A DNA stretch of 64,000 bases from an uncultured Bacteroidales bacterium (GCA_947164985.1 CAMUYI010000001.1:186001-250000), one strand, 5' to 3'. Positions 37,456-44,734 are shown, counted from the stretch's first letter. Notes: generated from the letters alone by a model not told the origin. Program-made: numbers and translations.

Positions 37456-38637
37456 TTATTTATTATTGAATTGTGCGAGCCATTCGGTAGGTGTTTGGCC
37501 TGTTTCCCGTGCGAAGACGCGCCCGAAGACAGTTGGTGAAGAGAAACCGCATTGCTCGGCAATCTCCTGAATATGCAAACCCGGCTTATCGTGCATCAAC
37601 CGCTTCGCCTCTTCGATGCGATAATTTGTCACGAACTGATAGAACGTACAGTCATATTCCGCATGGATGAACTGGGAGAGATAGGTGCGGTTCAGCGGCA
37701 GTACCTGACGCAGATCATTCAAACGGAACTCCGGATTAAGATACGGCTTCTCCGTCTCCATCCACTGCTCTAACTTCTCGCGGTACTCCGCGCCGGGTTC
37801 GGTTTTCGCTTCTTCTTCTGCTGCTTCTTCTGCTGCTGCATTTTCTATCCAGGGTTTGGAGCGGAAGATAACCTGATCATTGGTATAGACGAGGATGAAG
37901 AAGATCAACCACTGCTGTGTGAAAAGACGGTTGGGTTCCTCAGTAATACAGAGATATGCGTACGAGCAGCCCAGCACGAAAATCATTACCAGATAGCGTA
38001 TCACCCATTTTTCATCCGTTTGCTCCACCGAGCCGTAGTTCTCCTCGGCGTACCGACGATAGTCTCGCACGTGCTTGAACAACAACGCCACCCATACCAC
38101 AGGCACGAGCGCCAAGAGCCATCTCAGGTCCCAAGGCGTCAACATATCAATCACTCCGAGCACTACTACCGGCAGGAGACGTTTCAGGCCATTCTTCCAC
38201 GTCAGCCATCCGGGATGCAAGAGCTCCGACGGATAAGCCAGCAAGAGCCACGCGATAAGGTCTCCCCCCAGCATCTCCCATCCCTCAAAACTAAAGATGC
38301 CATCCGCCGGCTGGAGCTCCGCATTGACGGACATCCGGTAAGTAACACCAGCTATCATTATTAGCGATAAGACGCCCATAATCCAGGCATAGACATACCG
38401 CACGCGGATGCCTTCCGAATGACGAGCCATCGCCCAGGTATTGATCAGCGTTACCGTAATGATGGCGGTGTTTTGCATCGGCGATATGATCGAAAGGAAG
38501 ATGTCAATCGGAATCAACGGCGCGAGCCCATAACTCACTACCACGCCTGCTAAAAGTACAAAGCCGAACACCATTTCCGAACGGTATTCAACCAAGAACT
38601 TACGAAGCGAGAATCCTGTGTATTTATTCGTTTTCAT
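37456..38637 (-). CDS. Membrane-embedded AraC-family transcriptional regulator
   Basis: 393 residues. About six or seven transmembrane helices fill residues 15-240 (e.g. MVFGFVLLAGVVVSYGLAPLIPIDIFL, LLPVVVLGVIDML). An Ala/Glu-rich linker (ENAAAEEAAEEEAKTE) leads to an AraC HTH_18 domain: LNRTYLSQFIHAEYDCTFYQFVTNYRIEEAKRLM and LHIQEIAEQCGFSSPTVFGRVFARETGQTPTEW. Such proteins sense an envelope or membrane signal and bind DNA without a phosphorelay. The adjacent giant gene, in the same direction, is the obvious candidate target. Confidence 0.9.
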   Translation of the reverse strand: MKTNKYTGFSLRKFLVEYRSEMVFGFVLLAGVVVSYGLAPLIPIDIFLSIISPMQNTAIITVTLINTWAMARHSEGIRVRYVYAWIMGVLSLIMIAGVTYRMSVNAELQPADGIFSFEGWEMLGGDLIAWLLLAYPSELLHPGWLTWKNGLKRLLPVVVLGVIDMLTPWDLRWLLALVPVVWVALLFKHVRDYRRYAEENYGSVEQTDEKWVIRYLVMIFVLGCSYAYLCITEEPNRLFTQQWLIFFILVYTNDQVIFRSKPWIENAAAEEAAEEEAKTEPGAEYREKLEQWMETEKPYLNPEFRLNDLRQVLPLNRTYLSQFIHAEYDCTFYQFVTNYRIEEAKRLMHDKPGLHIQEIAEQCGFSSPTVFGRVFARETGQTPTEWLAQFNNK

Positions 38638-38660
38638 GTGCTAATTATCAAAAAAGCACA

Positions 38661-38691
38661 CAAAGGTACTACAAATATTTGAAATACACAA
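38661..38691 (-). promoter_or_regulatory. Promoter of the AraC regulator gene
   Basis: Minus-strand TTG (38689-38691), 20-base spacer, TACCTTTG (38661-38668). Confidence 0.75.
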
Positions 38692-38962
38692 GATTTTTCA
38701 AAGAAAAATTGAATTTATTTAATTTTAGCGGAAAATACTTGTTATTTGCAGGTGAAAAAATAAAAAAATTCATTTTGCAACGAAAATCGGCATTTTTGAA
38801 AAAATGGCCTCGGAGACCGCGTAAAATCAGGGCAAAAAAATTTTCATTTTTTAAGCACTTTTTTGCATTTTCTTTGTTACTAACATAGAATCAAGCAGTT
38901 AGTTAAGTTATTAACAATTTACGAAAATACGGGGCGGAGAGGGGTATCCCACTCCGCTCAAT
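38692..38962. other. AT-rich divergent intergenic region with a hairpin operator candidate
   Basis: About 270 bases between divergent promoters without a credible gene; the track ORF at 38679 is Lys/Phe-rich and overlaps a promoter. The one clear structure is GCGGAGAGGGGTATCCCACTCCGC (38934-38957), a near-perfect palindrome that ends 5 bases before the -33 box of the next plus-strand promoter. It has no T tract, so an operator is more likely than a terminator. Confidence 0.6.
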
Positions 38963-38993
38963 TTGCGTATGTCAAAATTATTTTGTACCTTTG
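38963..38993 (+). promoter_or_regulatory. Promoter of the 39.0 kb small gene
   Basis: TTG (38963-38965), 20-base spacer, TACCTTTG (38986-38993), then CAGCCCC. Confidence 0.75.
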
Positions 38994-39013
38994 CAGCCCC
39001 TTACAAGAAAAAC

Positions 39014-39415
39014 ATGGCAGAAGCATATCTACATACCGAGCACTCTTCCTCTTCGGAAACACCGATGGCTCTCATATTGCGTGGTTTCAGCGGTTATGTT
39101 CAACAGCAGGAAGCAGAGAAACAGCATTGGCAACAACGTTGTGAAGAATATGAGGCGGCGCAACAATCGTTGCCGTCCGGATCGATTGTGGCAGAAGGCA
39201 AACAAAAAGAACTCATTGCCATTCTCAATGTCATTTACAAGGCCGGCTATTTCGTTGGCACCCAAAAGGAGTTTATGGAGCGGATGGCCAATGCACTCGG
39301 ATGCCCGGGTTTGGCAAACTATGCCCAAGCTCTGTATAATATCAAAGTGGCCTATAAATACGATGAGATTTTTGACAATTTGCTTAAAATAGCGAAGCAG
39401 GAAAAAATCGGATAG
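39014..39415 (+). CDS. Small protein of unknown function, weakly RteC-like
   Basis: 133 residues from MAEAYLHTEHSSSSETPMALIL; the ORF-track start (38963) lies in the promoter. A Gln/Glu-rich coiled segment (VQQQEAEKQHWQQRCEEYEAAQQ) is followed by ELIAILNVIYKAGYFVGTQKEFMERMANALGCPGLANYAQALYNIKVAYKYDEIFDNLLKIAKQEK. The pattern of helices and the final FLD/FDNLL-type motif recall the C-terminal domain of RteC, the regulator of Bacteroides conjugative elements, but the likeness is weak and I do not assign a function. Monocistronic by appearance. Confidence 0.7.
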   Translation: MAEAYLHTEHSSSSETPMALILRGFSGYVQQQEAEKQHWQQRCEEYEAAQQSLPSGSIVAEGKQKELIAILNVIYKAGYFVGTQKEFMERMANALGCPGLANYAQALYNIKVAYKYDEIFDNLLKIAKQEKIG

Positions 39416-39453
39416 TACCCGTATAGTTTCCAATTTAGTCCCCTAAGAAGCAG

Positions 39454-39493
39454 TACTTTTGCACCGGATTTCGATAATCGAAGTCTGGTGCGA
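39454..39493 (+). promoter_or_regulatory. Promoter and leader hairpin of the 39.5 kb gene
   Basis: TACTTTTG (39454-39461) without a good -33 box, overlapping a long imperfect hairpin GCACCGGATTTCGATAATCGAAGTCTGGTGC. The missing -33 element suggests an activator-dependent promoter or poor expression. Confidence 0.5.
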
Positions 39494-39542
39494 TTCTTTT
39501 ATGTACGCACCTGAACATTAACTAAAAAAAACAAACAAAATT

Positions 39543-39947
39543 ATGGAAACAAACAAGAAGTATGAGGTCATTGACCAGATGTTCGCAGCAGTGCTGAGTG
39601 CTAACGAGAGTGAAGCAACGATTAAGGCGTTACGTCCGCAAGTCGAAGAGGCGGTTCAGGCGCTGATCGAAGAGCGCGGATTGCCGAAGAACTACACCGG
39701 TACGATCGAGTACCACGGCTTTAAGATCCGCGTGCAGCGTCCGAAAAGTTATACATGGGAGAAGAACACGCAAATTCAAGACCCGAATCTGGACTTCTAC
39801 AAGCAGCTCCACGGTTACTATGAGAATCTCCAGGACAATGTCAAAGAGGCGCGTGCGGACCTGAAGCGTGCAGCAGAGAAACTCGAGAAAGCCCACCCCG
39901 ATTCCGAGTCCATCAAGTATGGCTTCACCATCGCGCTGATGGGCTAA
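39543..39947 (+). CDS. Small helical protein, unknown function
   Basis: 134 residues, METNKKYEVIDQMFAAVLSANESEATIKALRPQVEEAVQALIEERGLPKNY, a short beta stretch (GTIEYHGFKIRVQRPKSYTWE) and a coiled-coil end (YYENLQDNVKEARADLKRAAEKLEKAHP). No signal peptide and no family recognised. Codon use is like the core genes and unlike the AT-rich genes at 43.6-47.4 kb, and the protein is well composed, so it is a real gene. It begins the run of small orphan genes. Confidence 0.75.
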   Translation: METNKKYEVIDQMFAAVLSANESEATIKALRPQVEEAVQALIEERGLPKNYTGTIEYHGFKIRVQRPKSYTWEKNTQIQDPNLDFYKQLHGYYENLQDNVKEARADLKRAAEKLEKAHPDSESIKYGFTIALMG

Positions 39948-40068
39948 AAAGAAAGTAACCAAAGAAAAAAATTATCATTGTTAAGTCCATGTATCTGTAG
40001 TCCCCCCTTTCCCCCCTAAGGACTGAAAGGGACGACAGGTACAGGACGAGACATTAAAAATTATTTTT

Positions 40069-40383
40069 ATGGACTTTGAAATTTATTGGACCCTAATAGG
40101 CGGCGATATCCATTTCGCGAACCGCAAAGCATCGGCCAGGCAAGCATGGGAGGCCCATCCGGAGAAACATTTCGCCATCATCACATGGCTGCGGGCACAC
40201 GGCAAATACCCTGAACGCAACCCGTATTTCTTCATTTTGGACTTCCAGGCGAAGAAGCGGCAGGAAATGACCTTCCAGCAATACTATGCCCAATTCGGCA
40301 CAACGGAAGAACGGGACGGATGGAAGATGATGAAGCCTATCAAAGCGGGTGATCCGCCTGTACATTATGTTAAGATTGGTTAA
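40069..40383 (+). CDS. Small protein, unknown function
   Basis: 104 residues, soluble, aromatic-rich: MDFEIYWTLIGGDIHFANRKASARQAWEAHPEKHFAIITWLRAHGKYPERNPYFFILDFQ, ending GDPPVHYVKIG. No motif recognised. The ATG follows a 120-base gap that holds runs of C (CCCCCCTTTCCCCCC) and no consensus promoter, so it may be cotranscribed with the gene before it. Confidence 0.7.
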   Translation: MDFEIYWTLIGGDIHFANRKASARQAWEAHPEKHFAIITWLRAHGKYPERNPYFFILDFQAKKRQEMTFQQYYAQFGTTEERDGWKMMKPIKAGDPPVHYVKIG

Positions 40384-40420
40384 TTGTCGGGAGATGGTCC
40401 CGTGATGATCATGTTATTCT

Positions 40421-40609
40421 ATGAGAGCAATGACGAAAAGCCAATTGGCTCGCAAAGCGGGCGTAAGTATGCGGACGATGCGACGATGGCTTGCGGATCC
40501 GTACATAAAAGCCCAATTGGCAGCTTTAAAACTAAAAAAGCAACAAATCAAATTACCGCCACGCGCGGTGCAAATAATTAGTGAACACTATGCTATTGAC
40601 ATAGCTTGA
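40421..40609 (+). CDS. Small helix-turn-helix protein, DUF4248-like
   Basis: 62 residues: MTKSQLARKAGVSMRTMRRWLADPYIKAQLAALKLKKQQIKLPPRAVQIISEHYAIDI. The layout (short HTH with a tryptophan after the recognition helix, then a basic linker and LPPRAVQII) resembles the small DUF4248 proteins of Bacteroides. The start may be 40421 or the ATG at 40430. Its stop codon lies within the 72-bp dispersed element. Confidence 0.7.
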   Translation: MRAMTKSQLARKAGVSMRTMRRWLADPYIKAQLAALKLKKQQIKLPPRAVQIISEHYAIDIA

Positions 40610-40675
40610 TCTAAAACTGCGCGTGACTCGCAGCACAGCCGCTCGATTACGCCTACGTTTTGCTCCGCGCTTTCC
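40604..40675 (-). repeat. 72-bp dispersed element, copy 2
   Basis: Reverse complement matches 25879-25950 at 57/72 positions. It lies between the DUF4248-like gene and the next orphan gene, on the strand opposite to them, and no promoter is seen for that strand. The 123-base gap holds nothing else recognised except GGGTCCCCG on the element strand. Confidence 0.8.
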
Positions 40676-40732
40676 CCACTGCAACTCTACGAGTTACATC
40701 GGGGACCCTAAAAAAAAGAAAGGACAAAAGAC

Positions 40733-41152
40733 ATGTTATTAAAGCTTATTAAAATTCGTGAAATGAACTCAGGTAGCCACTGTGAAGTATGGGAAGCAAA
40801 TCTGATTATGGGTGATAACTTCTTGGCGAGAGTGTTTGTGCTCAACGAACATTTGCCCCTCGAACTGATCTATCGTCTAACCGTCAGTTGGCGCGGGATA
40901 TGTATCCAAGGTCGCCACTGCGGTTGGCAGTGGGAGAATGAGGCGGTAGAACGGATGGTGACGCACTATCTGGAGCAGATACAAGCCTCTCGTGAAGAGA
41001 TCCGGATAGAGGTATGCAGACCCAAACCTGACCTGCCCGGTTATCCGGAAGTGGATTATCATCCCGACGATTATCCGATTGTATTACTTGACGATCTGGA
41101 TGGGGATGAATTACTGTCAGAACTGTACGAAGAACCCGATTACGAGGTATAA
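40733..41152 (+). CDS. Small acidic protein, unknown function
   Basis: 139 residues; a beta-rich N-terminus (MLLKLIKIREMNSGSHCEVWEANLIMGDNFLARVFVL), GICIQGRHCGWQWENEAVERMVTHYLEQ, and a very acidic C-terminus (DYHPDDYPIVLLDDLDGDELLSELYEEPDYEV). ATG follows AAAGAAAGGACAAAAGAC. No family recognised. A bidirectional terminator follows. Confidence 0.75.
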   Translation: MLLKLIKIREMNSGSHCEVWEANLIMGDNFLARVFVLNEHLPLELIYRLTVSWRGICIQGRHCGWQWENEAVERMVTHYLEQIQASREEIRIEVCRPKPDLPGYPEVDYHPDDYPIVLLDDLDGDELLSELYEEPDYEV

Positions 41153-41159
41153 CAAATTT

Positions 41160-41187
41160 CAAAGCCGGCTATTTTTTGCCGGCTTTG
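41160..41187. terminator. Bidirectional terminator
   Basis: CAAAGCCGGC-TATTTTTT-GCCGGCTTTG: ten-pair perfect stem between converging genes. Confidence 0.8.
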
Positions 41188-41192
41188 TTATG

Positions 41193-41582
41193 TTATATAG
41201 TTTGATACAAAGACACCGGACCTTCATGCCAGCGTTTTGTACTCTCTTGCTCCAATTGTTTGTACATATCGGAAGCATATACGCGGCGGATGGCTTCTAT
41301 CGTACTGATATGCTCGTCTGCGCTCAACATATCTGCCACCCAACTTACTTTGAACGGTAAGATTAGATACAGATTATTTTGTGTTACTGGTTTTCGTTGT
41401 GCTACAAACTCATCCATGATGCGTTCCTTAAATCGCTCGATTTGCTCTGATATGTTATTTTTACATTCAAATAAACCTTTCTCGTCAAATAACTTTATTA
41501 CATCCTCTCCTGTCAAGTTGTGCCGCTGCTTGTATTGCTCAATACAAAAAGCAAGGAATAATGATATTTCGTTACTGCGCAT
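41193..41582 (-). CDS. DUF3791-like protein with extra C-terminal module
   Basis: 129 residues. The N-terminal half (MRSNEISLFLAFCIEQYKQRHNLTGEDVIKLFDEKGLFE) matches the short DUF3791 proteins found in toxin-antitoxin-like pairs. The C-terminal half (PFKVSWVADMLSADEHISTIEAIRRVYASDMYKQLEQESTKRWHEGPVSLYQTI) resembles a second small helical family that in other genomes is often a separate gene (from memory). The track start is a TTG (41597) close to the promoter; ATG at 41582 is better. No DUF3990-type toxin is beside it. Confidence 0.7.
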   Translation of the reverse strand: MRSNEISLFLAFCIEQYKQRHNLTGEDVIKLFDEKGLFECKNNISEQIERFKERIMDEFVAQRKPVTQNNLYLILPFKVSWVADMLSADEHISTIEAIRRVYASDMYKQLEQESTKRWHEGPVSLYQTI

Positions 41583-41607
41583 AAGGTGTCTTTGCAACTT
41601 TTGGCTG

Positions 41608-41638
41608 CAAAGTTACAGCTTTTTTTTGATATGTGCAA
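41608..41638 (-). promoter_or_regulatory. Promoter of the DUF3791-like gene
   Basis: Minus-strand TTG (41636-41638), 20-base spacer, TAACTTTG (41608-41615). Confidence 0.75.
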
Positions 41639-41748
41639 GAGTTTTAGCTTTTTTTTGCATTTTTTGCGGACAGGAGCGGCCAGAGGAGGACAGTACACCC
41701 TTTGGCTGTTTATATTGGATTGTAGTTCAATCTAAAACACACATCATT

Positions 41749-41964
41749 ATGAACAAAACCAAAATCATCAAAATCGTCATCTCCGTACTGATTGCGGCGT
41801 TGACGGCACTGGGCGCAGCATTCGGACTGAGTTCGTGCAATGTGGTGCGGAGCATCACCAACAAGAGTGAGTATTATCAGAAAGGCGACACGGCCGTCAT
41901 GATCCAGACCAAGACCACCGAGTCGTACGACGCGACGGAGCGCATCTCCAACTTCCTCCGGTAG
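41749..41964 (+). CDS. Short lipoprotein-like peptide, smalltalk-protein-like
   Basis: 71 residues from MNKTKIIKIVISVLIAALTALGAAFGLSSCNV; the ORF track merges it with unrelated upstream sequence. The N-terminus is the pattern of Bacteroidota smalltalk proteins (K-rich start, one helix, SSC), extended here by NKSEYYQKGDTAVMIQTKTTESYDATERISNFLR. The SSC may be a lipobox. Two bases separate it from the next gene. Function unknown. Confidence 0.7.
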   Translation: MNKTKIIKIVISVLIAALTALGAAFGLSSCNVVRSITNKSEYYQKGDTAVMIQTKTTESYDATERISNFLR

Positions 41965-41966
41965 AA

Positions 41967-42242
41967 ATGGCTAAGGTAGAGTTTGACCCGGGGATAGAGT
42001 CCGTGACCGGCATTCTGATGGGAACAGACCCTTTCTATATCCGCCGCTACCCATCAAAAGACGGCGTGATGCATATCGTTCAAGCCCGTCCCGACCGATC
42101 GGGTCATACTCCATCTCCAGCCGAAGCCCACACCCGAATCGTCTTCGCAGAGACCTACGGAAGACAGAAACATCTCGCGTTTTTAGAACGCAAGTACAAG
42201 AATCAACTAACCATTAATTTTAACGAAAATGGCAAAAATTAA
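41967..42242 (+). CDS. MAKV-type small protein 1, unknown function
   Basis: 91 residues, MAKVEFDPGIESVTGILMGTDPFYIRRYPSKDGVMHIVQARPDRSGHTPSPAEAHTRIVFAETYGRQKHLAFLERKYKNQL. Basic, soluble, no known motif. The N-terminal pattern MAKVE-(F/W)-xxGI-(D/E)-xV-(S/T)-G is shared with the third gene of the set. It overlaps the next gene by 14 bases, so the three are one transcription unit with the short peptide before them. Confidence 0.75.
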   Translation: MAKVEFDPGIESVTGILMGTDPFYIRRYPSKDGVMHIVQARPDRSGHTPSPAEAHTRIVFAETYGRQKHLAFLERKYKNQLTINFNENGKN

Positions 42243-42546
42243 ACTCCATGGCATGTTTGCCCGCGTGAGGGGCAAATTTAACAAGTCGGAGAGCCTGTAT
42301 TTCAAGGGCTGTCCGTGTAAGAAAGAGCAGTTGGGTGTTGACCTGATCAACCCCTCGAAAGCAACGCACCCGAAGAACGTACAATGTCAGAACGCACTGA
42401 AGACCGCGGCGCAGGCAGCCAAGACCGCCTTGGCAGACCCGACCGAACGTGCGACGCTCGAAGCCGGCTTTGCAGCCCAGAAGAAGTACAAGAGTCTGTT
42501 CGCGTACACGGTAGCACAAAAGTACGTGAAGCCGAATTTTGCGTAA
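42229..42546 (+). CDS. MAKI-type small protein 2, unknown function
   Basis: 105 residues, MAKIKLHGMFARVRGKFNKSESLYFKGCPCKKEQLGVDLINPSKATHPKNVQCQNALKTAAQAAKTALADPTERATLEAGFAAQKKYKSLFAYTVAQKYVK. Basic, Ala/Lys-rich helical second half. A CPC motif is the only cysteine feature. The start lies within the previous gene. Confidence 0.75.
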   Translation: MAKIKLHGMFARVRGKFNKSESLYFKGCPCKKEQLGVDLINPSKATHPKNVQCQNALKTAAQAAKTALADPTERATLEAGFAAQKKYKSLFAYTVAQKYVKPNFA

Positions 42547-42553
42547 TTCGGCA

Positions 42554-42588
42554 GTTGAAAGTTTAACGTTTAAAGTTTAAAGTTTAGA
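42554..42588 (+). repeat. 7-bp periodic array before the third MAK gene
   Basis: GTTGAAA GTTTAAC GTTTAAA GTTTAAA GTTTAGA, then GAATTATGG. Five imperfect heptads ending 5 bases before the ATG. Confidence 0.75.
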
Positions 42589-42593
42589 GAATT

Positions 42594-42977
42594 ATGGCTA
42601 AAGTAGAATGGAGTGCCGGTATCGATCATGTATCCGGCGCATTGAGTAAACCGAGCAAGAGCGGTCAACACTCTTGTACCAAGATGTTGCTGGGTACCCA
42701 CCGCGTAGCAGCGACCGAGTCGAAAGACTGTAACCGTCTCTACCTCCGTAGAAAAGTGGAGCGCAGTACCCCGCTGTCGAACCGTGAGGTAGCAGTCCGC
42801 GCACGCTTCACCGCAGTACGCGCAGCCGTCGCAACCCGTGCAGCCGACCTAAGCAAACAGTTGGCCGACCAACAGGCCTTCATGGCTCAGAAAGACCAGC
42901 CGGGCGGCAAAAAGACCCTCAAGGCCTACTACTGGTCTATCTGCGGCGCCGAGTACGACCAGCAACACAACGGTTAA
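42594..42977 (+). CDS. MAKV-type small protein 3, unknown function
   Basis: 127 residues, MAKVEWSAGIDHVSGALSKPSKSGQHSCTKMLLGTHRVAATESKDCNRLYLRRKVERSTPLSNREVAVRARFTAVRAAVATRAADLSKQLADQQAFMAQKDQPGGKKTLKAYYWSICGAEYDQQ. Very basic in the middle, so nucleic acid binding is possible but not shown. The N-terminus aligns with small protein 1. A strong terminator follows, ending the unit. Confidence 0.75.
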   Translation: MAKVEWSAGIDHVSGALSKPSKSGQHSCTKMLLGTHRVAATESKDCNRLYLRRKVERSTPLSNREVAVRARFTAVRAAVATRAADLSKQLADQQAFMAQKDQPGGKKTLKAYYWSICGAEYDQQHNG

Positions 42978-42998
42978 TCGCTCTGCGCCCTCTCAAGG

Positions 42999-43028
42999 AA
43001 AAATCGCTCTTCGGGGCGATTTTTTTTA
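42999..43028 (+). terminator. Terminator (AAAAATCGC type)
   Basis: AAAAATCGC-TCTTCGGG-GCGATTTTTTTT, nearly the same stem as the terminators at 26.8 and 52.5 kb. Confidence 0.85.
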
Positions 43029-43152
43029 TTTGGGGTCTATTGACGTTTTGTCTATAATGCTCATTCTGAGAAGATAATTCGTCAATTTCTTCGATCTATC
43101 GTAAATAAGTATGCTAACTTCTTGATAATAATTCAATAACACCTTGCGTCTA

Positions 43153-43183
43153 TTGCCGCCGTACGACTTTTTATGTACCTTTG
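43153..43183 (+). promoter_or_regulatory. Promoter of small RNA candidate 1
   Basis: TTG (43153-43155), 20-base spacer, TACCTTTG (43176-43183). The 120 bases before it (from 43029) hold no gene. Confidence 0.7.
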
Positions 43184-43189
43184 CATCAA

Positions 43190-43239
43190 CCTTAATTTAC
43201 TGAAATTAAGATAAAAACGAAAAAAAATATCGTTTTTTT
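43190..43239 (+). ncRNA. Small RNA candidate, about 50 nt
   Basis: From the likely start near 43190 the transcript is only two hairpins: CTTAATTT-ACTG-AAATTAAG and AAAAACGA-N9-TCGTTTTTTT, the second a terminator. There is no room for a gene. It ends at the base before the next promoter. Confidence 0.55.
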
Positions 43240-43240
43240 C

Positions 43241-43271
43241 TTGCATATGTCGTAAAAAAGTCGTACCTTTG
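43241..43271 (+). promoter_or_regulatory. Promoter of ncRNA candidate 2
   Basis: TTG (43241-43243), 20-base spacer, TACCTTTG (43264-43271), abutting the T tract of the previous terminator. Confidence 0.75.
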
Positions 43272-43277
43272 TGCCCG

Positions 43278-43573
43278 AATTTACGCCGATGCCGTGTATA
43301 ACGGCGGATGGGTGTGGGTTCTTGACATATTGATTGGCGTTTATTGACGCTTTGTATTTGACGCGCGAAAAGCCTCGAACACTTTTCAATCAAATCCAGT
43401 TGAAGACAAAGTAACAATAGATGCCTACGGGTATGACATTTCATACTCGCCTTGCTATTTCTTAGCAGGCGTGTTGTCATATAGGCGTAGGTTTCATTGT
43501 TGTTTATTTAACTGGAGGGACAGTTCGAGGGTCCTAGCGCGTAGATGAGCAATAGCGAAGTCTGCGCTTTTTA
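43278..43573 (+). ncRNA. Structured non-coding RNA candidate, about 295 nt
   Basis: Bounded by a consensus promoter and a terminator-like hairpin (AGCGC-GT-AGA...TCTGCGCTTTTT, 43536-43572), with no credible reading frame. The centre folds into a long stem: CCTACG (43424)/CGTAGG (43491), TATGACA (43432)/TGTCATA (43481) and CGCCTTGCTA (43448)/TAGCAGGCG (43471). Another stem GCCG-TGTATAA-CGGC lies near the 5' end. I could not match it to tmRNA, RNase P, SRP RNA or 6S by motif. It could instead be a long leader of the BspA gene at 43631. Confidence 0.55.
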
Positions 43574-43630
43574 CGTATATGGATAAATGAAAAATACCAT
43601 TAAATGAAAAATATTAATCACAATACTATC

Positions 43631-44734
43631 ATGAAAAAAATATGCGCGTTACTATTGATTGCAATCTCTTTACATGTATATGCAGAGGAAGATCGCGATG
43701 ATGTGTTATTGTATGAGTTTGACCTTACTACCCATGAGGCTCCTATAGCCGGAGCGAAATATCTTAATTCCAACACATCCTTTTGGGATGACTCTGTTCT
43801 ATATAAAGGAGAGGGATATGCAGTTACGGGAATAAAAGATCGTGCTTTTCAAAACAATTCCACTTTAAATTCTTTTTGGTTTGTGATGAATAAAGGGTAT
43901 ATTGGCGAAAGGGCATTTGCTGGTTGCTCTAATCTTAAAAAAATTCTCCTAGTTGGAGGTGAAGAACTAACTATTCACGCGAATGCATTTGACGGATGTT
44001 GCAATACCACATATATTGCAATTGCAGCAGATAGACTTATCTTAAAATGTTCATCATATTCCTGGTATCTGCCCTTTACAAGATGCTCCGGAATTGATAC
44101 TGTGGAATGGGATGTTAAACAGTTTGATGTGCCATACTTTATGGACGAATCTCTCTTTGATGCTTCAAAAGATCACATTATATATGTCAGATTTTATGGA
44201 GATGCTGGGAAAATTCCTCGAAATTTTTGTAAGAATTTTTCCGTCTTAAAGCAAGTGGTCATTGATGCTGATATTAAAAAAATAGGGGCATCTTCTTTTC
44301 AAAATTGTATTAATCTGACATCTATGGTGATCCCAAATAGTGTATTGGAAATTGAAAAATATGCTTTTGATGGTTGTTCCGCAATAGAGACAATAACTAT
44401 TGGAAATGGAGTTCGAACGATTGGTGATTACGCATTCCAAAATTGTAGGCGCATAAAGTCTATAATTATTCCTTCATCTGTAACTAAAATTGGCTATGGA
44501 TCCTTCGATAATTGTACTAGTTTGGAAACAGTGCGTATTCAATCAACTGCGACAATGATTGATATTGCATACTCTGCTTTCCCTTCTACCACAAAAGTCA
44601 TCTTTTCGGATGGAACTACTATGATTGGTGGTGTTATTCAGAAAAAAACAGGTAATACACCGGCAAAGCCAAAACCCAAATTAGACAAACAAACTCCTCC
44701 AGCGAATACTAAAAAAGGATTAACAAAAGACTAA
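43631..44734 (+). CDS. BspA-type leucine-rich repeat secreted protein 1
   Basis: About 367 residues. Signal peptide MKKICALLLIAISLHVYA (the track start nine codons upstream gives an odd hydrophilic lead). Repeats of the BspA/LRR_5 type follow: GIKDRAFQNNSTLNSFWF, YIGERAFAGCSNLKKILL, KIGASSFQNCINLTSMVIPNSVLEIEKYAFDGCSAIETITIGNGVRTIGDYAFQNCRRIKSIIIPSSVTKIGYGSFDNCTSLETV. These proteins bind host or other surfaces in several Bacteroidales. A Pro/Lys-rich tail ends the protein. The gene is much more AT-rich than the core genes, suggesting transfer. Confidence 0.88.
   Translation: MKKICALLLIAISLHVYAEEDRDDVLLYEFDLTTHEAPIAGAKYLNSNTSFWDDSVLYKGEGYAVTGIKDRAFQNNSTLNSFWFVMNKGYIGERAFAGCSNLKKILLVGGEELTIHANAFDGCCNTTYIAIAADRLILKCSSYSWYLPFTRCSGIDTVEWDVKQFDVPYFMDESLFDASKDHIIYVRFYGDAGKIPRNFCKNFSVLKQVVIDADIKKIGASSFQNCINLTSMVIPNSVLEIEKYAFDGCSAIETITIGNGVRTIGDYAFQNCRRIKSIIIPSSVTKIGYGSFDNCTSLETVRIQSTATMIDIAYSAFPSTTKVIFSDGTTMIGGVIQKKTGNTPAKPKPKLDKQTPPANTKKGLTKD

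Noticed and set aside
38679-38888. 69-aa Lys/Phe-rich frame in the AraC intergenic region
   Set aside because: It starts inside the AraC promoter and is an AT-rich chance frame.
43278-43573. tmRNA, RNase P or SRP RNA
   Set aside because: The tag-peptide frame, the conserved RNase P core and the SRP tetraloop motif are not visible.
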